Shown: positions 1-10,300 of the stretch, piece after piece
Layout of the letters: each line of letters starts with the position of its first letter
Position numbering within the stretch: the first letter of the stretch is position 1
NCBI RefSeq assembly: GCF_030269445.1
Contig: NZ_BSTJ01000005.1
Span: 496,001-560,000 of the forward strand
Source: Actinoallomurus iriomotensis
GTDB taxonomy: Bacteria > Actinomycetota > Actinomycetes > Streptosporangiales > Streptosporangiaceae
Length of the DNA stretch: 64,000 nucleotides
Direction: 5' to 3'
Made by a program: the position numbers and the translations under genes
Notes under the pieces: generated by a model
Told to the model about the DNA's origin: nothing
Database searches by the model: none
What the model saw: only the letters and a program-made list of their open reading frames with translations

Positions 1-2
1 CC

Positions 3-874
<872 letters not shown>

Positions 875-878
<4 letters not shown>

Positions 879-2254
879 GCACTCCTCAGGAGACCGTCGA
901 GCGGGCGCTGGGGTTCTCCCGCACCGACGGCTGCATCGTGATCGCCGACGAGTCCAGCGGCGCCAACCTGCGCTGGGCCGGCAACACGCTCACCACGAAC
1001 GGCGTCACCCGGTCCCGCCGGCTCACGGTCATCGCCATCGCGGGCGAGTCGACCGGCATGGTCTCGCGGGCCGGTGTCACGCCGGACCAGGTCGAGGACC
1101 TCGTACGCGCCGCGGAGCGCTCCGCCGAGGAGAGCGGCCCGGCGGAGGACGCGGCTCCGCTGATCGACGCCGCGCGGGCGGGCTCGGGCGGCGCGTGGGA
1201 CGACCCTCCGGCCGAGACCTCGGTCGGGGTGTTCGAGGGGTTCGCGCCGGCGCTCGGCGAGGCGTTCGCCGCGGCGCAGGACGACGAGCGGCTGCTGTAC
1301 GGCTTCGCGCTGCACGAGATGAACTCCACCTTCCTGGGCACGTCGGCGGGGCTGCGACTGCGCTTCGACGAGCCGACGGGCAAGGTGGAGCTGAACGCCA
1401 AGAGCACGGACATGGCGCGGTCGGCGTGGGCGGGCACGGGCACCGCGGACTTCCGCGACGTGGACGTGGCGGGCATGGCCGCCGGCCTGAGCACGCGGCT
1501 GAAGTGGGGCGAGCGCCGGATCGACCTGCCGGCGGGGCGTTATGAGACGCTGCTGCCCCCGGGGTCGGTCTCGGACCTGATGACGTACATGTACTGGTCG
1601 GCGGGCGCCCGGGACGCGAACGACGGCCGTACCGTCTTCAGCCGCCCCGGCGGCGGCACACGCGTCGGCGACACGCTGTCGGACCTGCCGGTGCGTCTCT
1701 ACAGCGACCCGGCGGCACCGGGCCTGGAGTGCACGCCGTTCGTGGTCGCGCACGCCTCCAGCCGCGAGGCCTCGGTCTTCGACAACGGCCTGGCGCTGAA
1801 CCCGGTCGACTGGATCTCCGATGGAAAACTGGCCGCGCTGCTGCAGACACGCCAGTCCGCCGAGCTGACCGGCCTGTCCCTCACGCCCGGCGTCGACAAC
1901 CTCCTCATGGAGGTCCCCGGCGCCACGGCGTCGCTCGACGACATGGTCGCGAACACCCGTCGCGGGCTCCTGCTCACCTGCCTGTGGTACATCCGTGAGG
2001 TCGACCCGCAGTCGCTGCTGCTGACCGGCCTCACGCGCGACGGCGTCTACCTCGTGGAGGACGGCGAGGTCGTCGGCGAGGTGAACAACTTCCGCTTCAA
2101 CGAGAGCCCGGTCGGCCTGCTGTCGCGGGTCGCCGAGGCGGGCCGTACCGAACGCGCCCTGAGCCGCGAGTGGTCGGAGTACTTCACCCGCACGGCGATG
2201 CCGCCGCTGCGCGTGGCCGACTTCAACATGTCGACGGTGAGCAAGGCCAACTGA
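875..2254 (+). CDS. tldE: TldE/PmbA protease partner subunit
   Basis: 459-residue PmbA/TldE homologue, the partner that lacks the HExxxH zinc site and forms the peptide-threading dimer with TldD. The start is the GTG at 875, which overlaps the tldD stop by 4 bases; the protein then begins VSTPQETVERALGF, the expected N-terminus of the family. The C-terminus (NNFRFNESPVGLLSR followed by MPPLRVADFNMS) is also typical. The frame is open farther upstream, but only as antisense-free overlap with tldD and is not used. Length is normal for the family. Confidence 0.93.
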
Positions 2255-2260
2255 GTCCCA

Positions 2261-2304
2261 CCCGTGTGCCGCGGCCCCGGTCCGCCCCGGGGCGCGGCGT
2301 GCGG
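2261..2304. terminator. imperfect hairpin between convergent tldE and dodecin genes
   Basis: A GC-rich imperfect inverted repeat (left arm CCCGTGTGCCGCGGCCCCG, right arm CGGGGCGCGGCGTGCGGG) fills the short gap between the tldE stop and the dodecin stop. It has no T-run, as is common for actinomycete terminators, and could act in both directions. Assignment rests on position and pairing only. Confidence 0.5.
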
Positions 2305-2305
2305 G

Positions 2306-2518
2306 TCAGGCGTCCTCGAGCCGGAAGCCGACCTTGAGGCCCACCTGGTAGTGCGCGACCTCGCCGTCGACGATCTGGCCGCGTACCTCCGTCACCTCGA
2401 ACCAGTCCAGGTGGCGCAGCGTCTGGCCGGCGCGCCGGATGGCGTTGCGGATGGCCGAGTCCACGCTTTCCGGCGACGTCCCGACGATCTCGGTGACCCG
2501 ATAGGTGCGCTCCGTCAT
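2306..2518 (-). CDS. dodecin, flavin-storage protein
   Basis: 70-residue dodecin, a small dodecameric beta-sheet/helix protein that binds and protects flavins (or CoA in some bacteria). The start MTERTYRVTEIVG, the central LDWFEV (the Trp that stacks on the isoalloxazine ring) and the C-terminal YQVGLKVGFRLED match the family end to end. The ATG at 2518 gives the canonical length; a longer frame to 2569 adds a non-conserved extension. It is divergent from the FMN-dependent oxidase gene, so flavin buffering next to a flavoenzyme is plausible but not shown. Confidence 0.9.
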   Translation of the reverse strand: MTERTYRVTEIVGTSPESVDSAIRNAIRRAGQTLRHLDWFEVTEVRGQIVDGEVAHYQVGLKVGFRLEDA

Positions 2519-2610
2519 GGTGCCTCCCGTGCCGTGATAATGATCGGGTGATCGTCCTCCTTCCCGCATGCCCTCGTGACCATGCGGCGTCCCGCGGGCC
2601 GCGGTGACCG

Positions 2611-3651
2611 GTGTCCGTCCGTCCCTACGCCGAACTCCAGGACCGCGCGCGGCAGGCGCTGGATCCGGCCGTGTTCGACTTCTTCGCGGGCGGCTCGGGT
2701 GACGAGAGCACCCTCGCGGCGAACACGGCCGCCTGGCGGCGCGTCGCCCTGCGCCCGCACGTGCTGCGCGACGTCTCCTCCGTCGACACCCGCGTGCGGG
2801 TGCTCGGCCACGAGCTGCCCGCTCCGGTGTGCGTGGCGCCGATGGGGTACCAGGTCCTCGCCCATCCCGGCGGGGAGGTGGCCGTGGCGCGCGGGGCCCG
2901 GCGGGCCGGCGCGCTGCTGACGGTGTCCTCGCGCAGTTCGCGGCGGATCGAGGAGGTGGCGGCCGAGGCGGGCCCGTGGTGGTTCCAGGCGTACGTCCTG
3001 CGCGACCGCGGACTCACGCGTGAACTCGTGCGACGCGCCGCCGCCGCGGGCGCGTCCGCCCTGGCGCTGACCGGCGACACGCCGTACCTGGGCCGGCGAC
3101 GGCGCGACCGCGACCCGGCCCTCGTCCCCGACGAGATCTTCGGCGTGAATTTCGGTGCCGGCTTCGACCGGGCTTTGGCCGAGCAGGCCGCCGACGTCAC
3201 CTACGACGACATCGCGTGGCTGGCCGAGATCTCCGGACTGCCCGTGGTGGTGAAGGGCGTACTGCGCGGAGACGACGCGCGTGACTGCGCCGCCGCGGGA
3301 GCGGCCGGGGTGTGGGTGTCCAACCACGGCGGACGGCAGCTGGACGGCGCGGTGGCGACCGCCGCGGCGCTGCCGGAGGTGGCGGACGCGGTGGGCGACG
3401 ACGTCGAGGTCTACGCCGACGGAGGGATCCGCACGGGAACGGACGTGCTGCGCGCCCTGGCACTGGGCGCGCGGGCGGTGTTCGTCGGCCGTCCGGTTCT
3501 GTGGTGCCTGGCGACCGGCGGCGAGGACGCGGTGGCGGACCACCTGGCGAGCCTCTCGGACGACCTGGCCCACACGATGGGCCTGGCCGGCGTGCCGACC
3601 ACCGCCGCCATCGACCGAAGCCTGTGCACCTCCCCCACCGAAGGCACCTGA
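2611..3651 (+). CDS. FMN-dependent alpha-hydroxy-acid oxidase/dehydrogenase
   Basis: 346-residue TIM-barrel flavoprotein of the glycolate oxidase/L-lactate dehydrogenase/lactate monooxygenase family, which oxidises 2-hydroxy acids to 2-oxo acids with FMN. Seen: N-terminal FDFFAGGSGDESTL, APMGYQ FMN-contact segment, catalytic-His motif SNHGGRQLD (His about residue 239), and phosphate-binding YADGGIRTGTDV plus GARAVFVGRP near the C-terminus. The GTG start at 2611 gives MSVRPYAELQ. No signal peptide is present, so it is cytoplasmic. Which hydroxy acid is used (lactate, glycolate, mandelate) cannot be read from the sequence. Confidence 0.88.
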   Translation: MSVRPYAELQDRARQALDPAVFDFFAGGSGDESTLAANTAAWRRVALRPHVLRDVSSVDTRVRVLGHELPAPVCVAPMGYQVLAHPGGEVAVARGARRAGALLTVSSRSSRRIEEVAAEAGPWWFQAYVLRDRGLTRELVRRAAAAGASALALTGDTPYLGRRRRDRDPALVPDEIFGVNFGAGFDRALAEQAADVTYDDIAWLAEISGLPVVVKGVLRGDDARDCAAAGAAGVWVSNHGGRQLDGAVATAAALPEVADAVGDDVEVYADGGIRTGTDVLRALALGARAVFVGRPVLWCLATGGEDAVADHLASLSDDLAHTMGLAGVPTTAAIDRSLCTSPTEGT

Positions 3652-3659
3652 CCGGGAAC

Positions 3660-4670
3660 GACAACTCCGTCCAACGTCCGCACCGCCCCTACGCCAGCAC
3701 CCGCACCGACCACCCGCACCGACCACTGGCCACCGGACACCGGCACCGGGCACAGGCACCGAGCACCGGCGGCTCAACCGTCCCGCATTACCGGCACACG
3801 AACGGCGCCTCCGTCCGACGCCCACCGACGCCGACCGGGCACCCACCGACCCACGCACCCGCCTTGGGCGACCGCCGCACATCTGTCACTCGCCCGTTCA
3901 CACGACCGACCCCGGCCACACGGGCCGGGCCACCCTCGCCGTACGGCATCGACCCACATCCCCCGCCGACGACGTCCGCACCGGCAGACGCCCGTACCCA
4001 CCGCTCACTCGCCCGCAGGACCCGCACACGAACGGTGCCTCCGCCCGACACCCCACCGGTCCGCACACCTGCCCTACTCGACCGCCGCGCACCTCCCCTC
4101 ACCCGTCCGCACCACCGGCCATGACCGGCGCACCCCGCCGTACGCGGCCGAGCCCAACCCGCACCCGGCCGACGCTCAAACCGCCTGCCCCGACCACGCG
4201 CCGCACGGCCGGCGCATCCCCGCCGTACGCGACCGCCGCACCCCGTCGCAGGCGTCCGAACGCACCCGCACGACATCCACACCACCGGATCGACCACGCA
4301 CCGCGCCGCTGACGCACCCCGGCATGCGCGATCGACGCATATCCCCGTACCGGCCCGCCCGTCGGCGCGGCCGACATCGGCCACACTCCGCGCGGGCCGA
4401 CGCACCTCCGCCGTACGCGGCCGAACCCGACTCGCGTCCCGCCGACGTCCGAACGGCCGACACCGGCCACACGCCGCGCCCGTCGACGCGTTCCGCCGTA
4501 CGCCATCGCCACACATCCCTCGCCCCGCCGGCGCCCACACCGGCCACGCGGTCGCGGCCGATCAACGCGCCGCACCACGGCCGCCACCGACCGGCCGGGG
4601 CGCGTGTCGGGCGGGTCGGGTCGGGCTTGCCGGGGGCGATGCCATCCCGGCGGCGGAGGCGAATAACGTG
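3660..4670. repeat. 1-kb non-coding C-rich tract of degenerate GCCGTACG repeats
   Basis: About 1 kb without a convincing gene. The plus strand is strongly C-rich and G-poor for long stretches. The word CGCCGTACG followed by GCGGCCGA or a variant recurs near 3940, 4137, 4217, 4412 and 4496, and a GCACACGAACGG(C/T)GCCTCCG block occurs near 3792 and 4030. Spacing is irregular, so this looks like decayed tandem duplication rather than a current microsatellite. Open frames through it are rich in Arg/Pro/Thr/His and resemble no protein family. No IS end or tRNA was seen. Confidence 0.6.
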
Positions 4671-4675
4671 GAGGT

Positions 4676-5023
4676 GTGAAGGGCATCTTCCGGCGGCGTG
4701 GGCATGACGCCGTCTACACGGTCACTGACGCCCGGCGGCCGATGTCGGAGGACATCGGGTACCGCGAGCGCCGCTACCTGCTCACGATGGGCGTCCGTGC
4801 CCTCTGCTTCGTCCTGAGCATCGTGTTCGCCGTGACCCTGCACGGCGCGGGACGGTGGCTCGCGGTGCTGGCGCTGGTCGGCGCGGTGGTCCTGCCGTAC
4901 ATCGCGGTGATCTTCGCCAACGGGGGCCGCGAGCCGGACAGCTCCGCCCGTTTCGCCCCATATGAGGCGGAGCCGAAGGACCAAAAGCGGATTTCTGGAC
5001 CTCGGGATCAAATCGGCTCGTGA
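4676..5023 (+). CDS. DUF3099 small membrane protein
   Basis: 115-residue protein of the actinobacterial DUF3099 family. The N-terminus VKGIFRRRGHDAVYTVTDARRPMSEDIGYRERRYLLTMG is soluble and basic, followed by two transmembrane segments (about residues 40-60 and 62-82), then a short hydrophilic tail. The GTG at 4676 follows a GGAGG-like site (GTGGAGGTGTGAA). No function is known for the family. It sits immediately upstream of a hairpin-rich segment that may encode a small RNA. Confidence 0.85.
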   Translation: MKGIFRRRGHDAVYTVTDARRPMSEDIGYRERRYLLTMGVRALCFVLSIVFAVTLHGAGRWLAVLALVGAVVLPYIAVIFANGGREPDSSARFAPYEAEPKDQKRISGPRDQIGS

Positions 5024-5030
5024 CAATGTC

Positions 5031-5062
5031 TTGACTAACTCAGGGGGGGTTCGGTGTACGAT
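5031..5062 (+). promoter_or_regulatory. possible housekeeping promoter for the downstream hairpin RNA
   Basis: TTGACT at 5031-5036 and TACGAT at 5057-5062 resemble -35 and -10 boxes of a primary actinobacterial sigma factor. The 20-bp spacing is longer than the usual 17-18, which lowers confidence. It would start a transcript close to 5069, exactly where the hairpin series begins. Confidence 0.35.
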
Positions 5063-5068
5063 TTGTAC

Positions 5069-5185
5069 CGGCGCTCTGGTCCCCCGTCGGGGCGCCCGTG
5101 CCGGTGTTCCGGGCCCCCGTCGGAACACCGATGATTGCGACGCCGGGAGGATTGCCCCCGTATCCTCCCGGCGTTGCCATTTCTT
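5069..5185 (+). ncRNA. candidate small RNA resembling 6C RNA, with C-run hairpin loops
   Basis: Three successive hairpins without an open frame. Hairpin 1 spans 5070-5096 (GGCGC/GCGCC, with CCCCC inside). Hairpin 2 has a perfect 10-bp stem CGGTGTTCCG/CGGAACACCG (5102-5111 with 5121-5130) and loop GGCCCCCGT. Hairpin 3 has a perfect 11-bp stem CGCCGGGAGGA/TCCTCCCGGCG (5141-5151 with 5163-5173) and loop TTGCCCCCGTA. Two neighbouring stems exposing the same GCCCCCGT loop match the architecture of the actinobacterial 6C RNA family (two stem-loops with cytosine-run loops), though the runs here are five C rather than six. A short T-rich tail follows (TTGCCATTTCTT). Promoter-like boxes lie just upstream. 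An alternative is that these are only tandem terminators of the DUF3099 gene. Confidence 0.6.
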
Positions 5186-5225
5186 GAGTCTTTCCAGAAA
5201 ATGCCCTGGCGACGTGCGTAGACAG

Positions 5226-5263
5226 CCATCGCGGGCCCGGCCGGTCGGCCGGGCCCGCGATGG
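5226..5263. terminator. 17-bp perfect-stem terminator hairpin
   Basis: CCATCGCGGGCCCGGCC (5226-5242) pairs perfectly with 5247-5263 across a GGTC tetraloop. It lies between the candidate small RNA (plus) and the 3' end of the ABC permease gene (minus), so it can terminate both. No U-tract is present. Confidence 0.75.
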
Positions 5264-5322
5264 CGTCCTGGCGGCGGCCACCCGCCCCGGAACCCCGGAC
5301 GCGGGCTCCCCGGCCGGTACGG

Positions 5323-6153
5323 TCAGGCGTCGCGGCTCCGCAGCTGCACCGCCGCGATCACCAGCAGCACCGCGGTCCAGATCGCGAAGACCCCGTAGCC
5401 CTGCCAGGGCGTGAGAAGGTCGGTGTCGGCCTGGTGCGCCCTCGCGATGAGCTGACCCGCCTCCGATGGCAGGTACGCGTGGACGTGCTTACCGAGGCTT
5501 CCCGGCAGCAGCGAGGCCAGCGGGGCGAGCACGAGGACGAACCCGATGACGCCCGTGATGCCGGCCGCCGTGTGGCGGATGATGGCGCCCAGCGCGAGCG
5601 CGAACAGGCCGAGCATGGCCAGGTAGAGCCCACCGCCGACCACGGCGCGCAGCACGCCCGGGTCGCCGAGCGCGACCGGCGCCTTGTCGTGCAGGATCGG
5701 CTGGCCGATGAAGAACGACGCGAACGAGACCACCGTGCCGAGCACGAAGATCAGGAGGGTGAACACCACGGCCTTGGCCGCGAGCATCGACACCCGGCGC
5801 GGCACCGCGAGAAGGCTCGCCCGGATCATCCCGGTGGAGTACTCCGACGCGATCACCATGACTCCCAGGACGCAGACTGTCAGCTGGCTGAGAAAGAATC
5901 CGCTGCCGAGGATCGTGCCCGTGGGATCGGCCTTGACCGTCGCCTGCGCGGCGGCGTCGGTCTTGCTCCACTGGGCCGCCGTCAGGCCGCAGAGCAGGGC
6001 GGTGAAGCCAAGATCGAGGATCACGAGCAGCACGAGCGACCACACGGTCGACCGCACCGAACGGATCTTGGTCCACTCCGACAGCACCACACGGCCGAAG
6101 CCGGCCTTACGGATGTCGGGGGTGGTCCCCGCGGCGTGGGTGGCGGTCGTCAT
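5323..6153 (-). CDS. ABC transporter permease (ABC-2 type)
   Basis: 276-residue integral membrane subunit of an ABC-2 exporter. The N-terminal soluble start (MTTATHAAGTTPDIRKAGFGRVVLSEWTKIRSVRSTVWS) is the WTKIRSVRSTxWS signature of actinobacterial drug/antibiotic exporter permeases. Six hydrophobic segments follow at roughly 40-60, 105-125, 150-170, 185-205, 215-235 and 250-270. The start codon overlaps the stop of the ATPase gene by 4 bases, so the two are coupled. Substrate unknown; the family often gives self-resistance or lipid/peptide export. Confidence 0.88.
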   Translation of the reverse strand: MTTATHAAGTTPDIRKAGFGRVVLSEWTKIRSVRSTVWSLVLLVILDLGFTALLCGLTAAQWSKTDAAAQATVKADPTGTILGSGFFLSQLTVCVLGVMVIASEYSTGMIRASLLAVPRRVSMLAAKAVVFTLLIFVLGTVVSFASFFIGQPILHDKAPVALGDPGVLRAVVGGGLYLAMLGLFALALGAIIRHTAAGITGVIGFVLVLAPLASLLPGSLGKHVHAYLPSEAGQLIARAHQADTDLLTPWQGYGVFAIWTAVLLVIAAVQLRSRDA

Positions 6154-7127
6154 CGCGTCTCTCCCTGTGGCTCCGGCACGGCCTGCGGCTGGGGTGCGGC
6201 CTGCGGGGCCGCCTGAGGTGTGGCGGCCGTGCCCCCGTACTCCACGCTCTCCCGGGTGAGCTCCATGAACGCCTCTTCGAGGGACCCGCGCTTGGGCGTG
6301 AGCTCGTGCAGGACGAACCCGCCGGCCGCGGCGAGCTCGCCGACGCGGGCGGCCTGCATGTGAGTGACGGACAGCAGGCCGTCCTCGCCGAGGGTCGTCT
6401 TGCCGCCCTCGCGTTCGACCGCCGCCGCGATGCCCTCGGTGTCGGGGCTGCGGACGACGACGACCTCCTCGGTGCTGCGCTCGATGAACTCCTCGGTGGA
6501 GCAGTCGGCGATGAGCCGGCCCCGGCCGATGACGATGAGGTGGTCGGCGGTGACGGCCATCTCGTTCATCAGGTGGCTCGACACGAAGACGGTGCGGCCC
6601 TCGGAGGCGAGCCGCTTCATCAGCGTGCGGATCCAGACGATGCCCTCCGGGTCGAGGCCGTTGACCGGCTCGTCCAGGATGAGCACGGACGGGTCGGCCA
6701 GCAGCGCCGCCGCGATGCCCAGACGCTGCCCCATGCCCAGCGAGAACCCGCCCGCGCGCTTGCGCGCCACCTCGGTCAGGCCGACCAGGTGGATGACCTC
6801 GTCGATCCGCTTCTTGCCGACACCCTGCGTCTGCGCGAGGGCGAGCAGGTGGTTGTACGCGCTGCGGCCCGTGTGCACGGCGCGGGCCTCCAGCAGGGCC
6901 CCGACCGTCTGCAGCGGGCGGGGCAGATCACGGTAGTGCTCACCGTCGATCGTCGCGTCGCCCTCGTTGGGACGGTCCAGCCCGAGGATGAGGCGCATGG
7001 TGGTCGACTTGCCGGCGCCGTTCGGGCCGAGGAAGCCGGTCACCCTCCCGGGTTCGACCCTGAAGGACAGGTCATTGACGGCGATCTTGTCGCCGTAACG
7101 CTTGGTGAGGTTCTTTGCCTCGATCAT
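6150..7127 (-). CDS. ABC transporter ATP-binding protein
   Basis: 325-residue ATPase that powers the neighbouring permease. Seen: Walker A GPNGAGKST (residues 34-42), signature region FSLGMGQRLGIAAALL, Walker B VLILDEP followed by VNGLDPEG, and a switch His in SSHLMNEM. A DrrA-like C-terminal domain follows, then an Ala/Gln/Pro-rich tail (PQAAPQAAPQPQAVPEPQ) of no known role. First gene of a two-gene operon. No TetR or GntR regulator is adjacent, so control is not visible. Confidence 0.9.
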   Translation of the reverse strand: MIEAKNLTKRYGDKIAVNDLSFRVEPGRVTGFLGPNGAGKSTTMRLILGLDRPNEGDATIDGEHYRDLPRPLQTVGALLEARAVHTGRSAYNHLLALAQTQGVGKKRIDEVIHLVGLTEVARKRAGGFSLGMGQRLGIAAALLADPSVLILDEPVNGLDPEGIVWIRTLMKRLASEGRTVFVSSHLMNEMAVTADHLIVIGRGRLIADCSTEEFIERSTEEVVVVRSPDTEGIAAAVEREGGKTTLGEDGLLSVTHMQAARVGELAAAGGFVLHELTPKRGSLEEAFMELTRESVEYGGTAATPQAAPQAAPQPQAVPEPQGETR

Positions 7128-7351
7128 TCGCAGATCCCGCGTTCGGTTGATGGCAGTGCGTAAGGCTGATCACGTTAATCGTCACAGGATCCGGGCGGAT
7201 CCATCCTTCGGTTGATATGAGCCGCCACCCGGCTATGTTTCCGTCTCCACCCGGCGGTGGGGAGCCCCCGGCCGGCGGTGCCACGCCGACGGTCGGCGCC
7301 CGCAGCCGCTTGTCGCCATAATGGCCGTCGGACAGGAGGAGGGACCCGAAG

Positions 7352-10300
7352 ATGCCGCTTCCGGACGAGTCGCTCGTCGGGGCGCCGCGCCGTCTTCGCC
7401 GTGCGATCGAACGCGTCGAAAAGGAGTTCCGCGGGTCGGCCGTGACCGCCAAGGGCGCCCGAGCGTACGCACGCGCCATGGGGCTGGCGCTCGACACCGA
7501 TCCGGCACTCGCGGTCGCCCTGTTCGCGTCGTACGACGCCCGTGTTACCGGCGACCTGTACGCGGTGGCGTTCGAGCCGGAGGATCGCCAGACGCTACGG
7601 GAACTGGCGCGACGCGAGGACCGCGACACCCTGAGCACCGTGTTCGAGCTGGCGACGCGGCTGCGAATCGAGGATCTGCGAGCCGAGGCGCTCGACCGGC
7701 TGGCCGGCGTGCTCGGTCGCGAGGGTGACGCGAACCGGCTGGTCACCCACCTGCAGCGCTGGCAGGATCTGGGCCTGCTGGAGGCCGCGACGCTCGGGCG
7801 GGCGTTGCGCGGGCACCTGACCCGCGTCTCGCTGGACCGTGACGCGCCGCTGTGGTCGGCCTATCTCGCTCAGGTGCCGGAGAGCCTGCTGCCGGAGTCG
7901 TTCGAGGTGCACTGCTTCCTCGGGCACGGCGCGGAGGCGGTACGGCTCGCCGACACGAGCGACCGGCGGGCGAAGGCCCTGGAGTGCTGCCTGGCGTCGA
8001 GGCGTCCCACCGACATCGAGGCCGGGCGTGAGCTGGCACGGTCACTCGGTGACGAGACGGCGGCCCGTACGCTCTCCGGGCACCTGGCGGACCTGCTGTT
8101 CGCGGCCGGCCGGTACGCCGACGCCCTGCCCGCGTTCCAGGAGGCCGGCCTGGCCGACCGGGCGAGCGCATGCCTCGAACGGCTCGGTCGGGTCACCGAG
8201 GCGCTGGCCGCCTGTCCCGCGGATCGTCCGGACGACCTGGCGCGGCTGGCCGGGGCGTGCCGCCGCGAGCTCGACGAGCGGGTGGAGAACCGCGACTTCC
8301 TCGCCGCGGCGCGGCAGGTCCAGGAGATCATCGGCCACCTCGATCGGGCTGTGGAGGCCACGGAGGCGGTGACCGATCGTCGCGAGGAGATGTCCGGACT
8401 GCGAATCGCGATCCTGACCGCCGGGCGCCGGCACTTCCGCGCGTCGGCACGGAAGGACGGTGACGACGACCTCGCCGTGCTGACGGAGTGGAGCCGCTTC
8501 GAGGAGCACGCCGGTGAGGACGGTGAGGCCGCGCGCCTGGCCGAGGAGGCCGGCGACCTGTACCGGGCCTACCGGCTCTACCGGCGGGCGGAACGCTTCG
8601 GCGAGGCGGACCGGGTGCTGCGCGGCGAGGACACCCCCGAGGGCCGCACCGCCCGCGCGGAGGCGCGTGAGGCGGGCGGCGACCTGGTCGGGGCGGCCCG
8701 GCTGCACCAGGAGGACGGACGGCCGGACGCCGCCACGGCGCTGTTCATGCGCGCCGGCGACTTCGCGGCGGCCGCCGCCTGCCTGTCGGAGTGGCTGGGT
8801 GAGGACGCGATCGAGGACCCCCGGCTGGCCGAGTGCCTCCGCCGTACCGGGGACCTGGAGGAGCTGGCCCGTCGTTGCCTCCGAGCCGTCGACCGCGCCG
8901 GGCACGACGGGCGGATCGCCGACGAACTGCGTGCGGTCCGCGACGCGGACGCGCTGTCCCCGAGCCTGCAGGCCGAGGTCTCCGCCGCGCTGGACGCTCT
9001 GGACCTGCACGGACGCCGCCCGTTCGAGGATCGGGCGACGGTGTGGGTGGAGCGGGCCCGCGCCGACATCGACCGCCGCTTCGCCCAGATCTGGGGCCTG
9101 GACCTGGGCACCACGACGAGCGCGGCCGCCATCTACGACACCGAGCAGGGGCACCCGGTGCTGTGCCCGTGGAAGGGCCACGGGCAGTTCCCCTCCACCC
9201 TGAGCCTCGACGAGGACGGCAACGAGCTGGTCGGGCTGGCGGGCGAGGAGATCTTCGCGGGCCGCCTGCTCGGGCACATCGGCTCCGCCAAGCGCAAGAT
9301 GGGCGGCAAGGCCGTCTTCCGCGTCCGGGACCGCACGTACCGGCCGGAAGAGGTCGCCGCGCGCCTGATCCACCATGCCCGCGGCATGGTGGAGGACCTG
9401 CTCGCCGAACGCGTGCGCGAACGCGTCGCCGACCTGGCACGGGCCGAGCTGGGCGAGGTACGGGACTCATGGCTCGAATGGCTGCGGGACAACCACGACC
9501 TCCGGCTGGCCCGCCCACGCGCGATCCTGACGATCCCCGCGTACTTCCGTAACAACCAGAAGCACGCCACGCGGCACGCGTGCGAGATCGCGGGCGTGGA
9601 GCCGGTACGGCTCATCCACGAGCCGACCGCGGCCTGCATGATGGCGGCCCGCGAACGTCGTCTCGACGGCACCGTGGCCGTGGTCGATCTCGGCGCCGGC
9701 ACCCTCGACGTGAGCCTCCTGGAGGTCGGGGACGGCGTCCACGAGGTTCGCCGGACCATGGGCGACAACGCCTACGGCGGCAACGACTTCGACGGCGTCA
9801 TCAGCCGCCACCTGGCGGAGCAGTTGGAGGGGCAGGGCGTCACCGTGCCGCCGTCCGGCCTCGCGCGCCGCCGGCTGGAGGTCGCCGCCGAGTACCTGAA
9901 GATCGCCCTGTCGGGCCAGGAGCAGGCGCACTACTCGCTGGTGCACTTCGTGGACGGCCGCGACGTGACCGTGGAGCTGAGCCGGGCCGAGCTGACCCGG
10001 CTGCTGGAGCGGCCGCTGAGGACCCTGCGAGACCTCTGCACGACGTTCGCGGCGGAGACGGCGGGAGCCCCGGACCACCTGGTGCTGGTCGGCGGGCCCA
10101 TGCTGTCACCGCCGGTCCGCGCGCTGGTCGAGCAGGTCTTCGGCCGGCAGAGGACGGTGATCCAGGATCCGCGGTCGGCCGTCGCCTGCGGCGCGGCGCT
10201 GCAGGCCGCGTTGCTCGACGGGAAGCTCACGGACATGTTGCTCCTCGACGTGACCCCGTTGCCGATGGGGATCAAGGTCAAGGGTGACGACGACCGCCCG

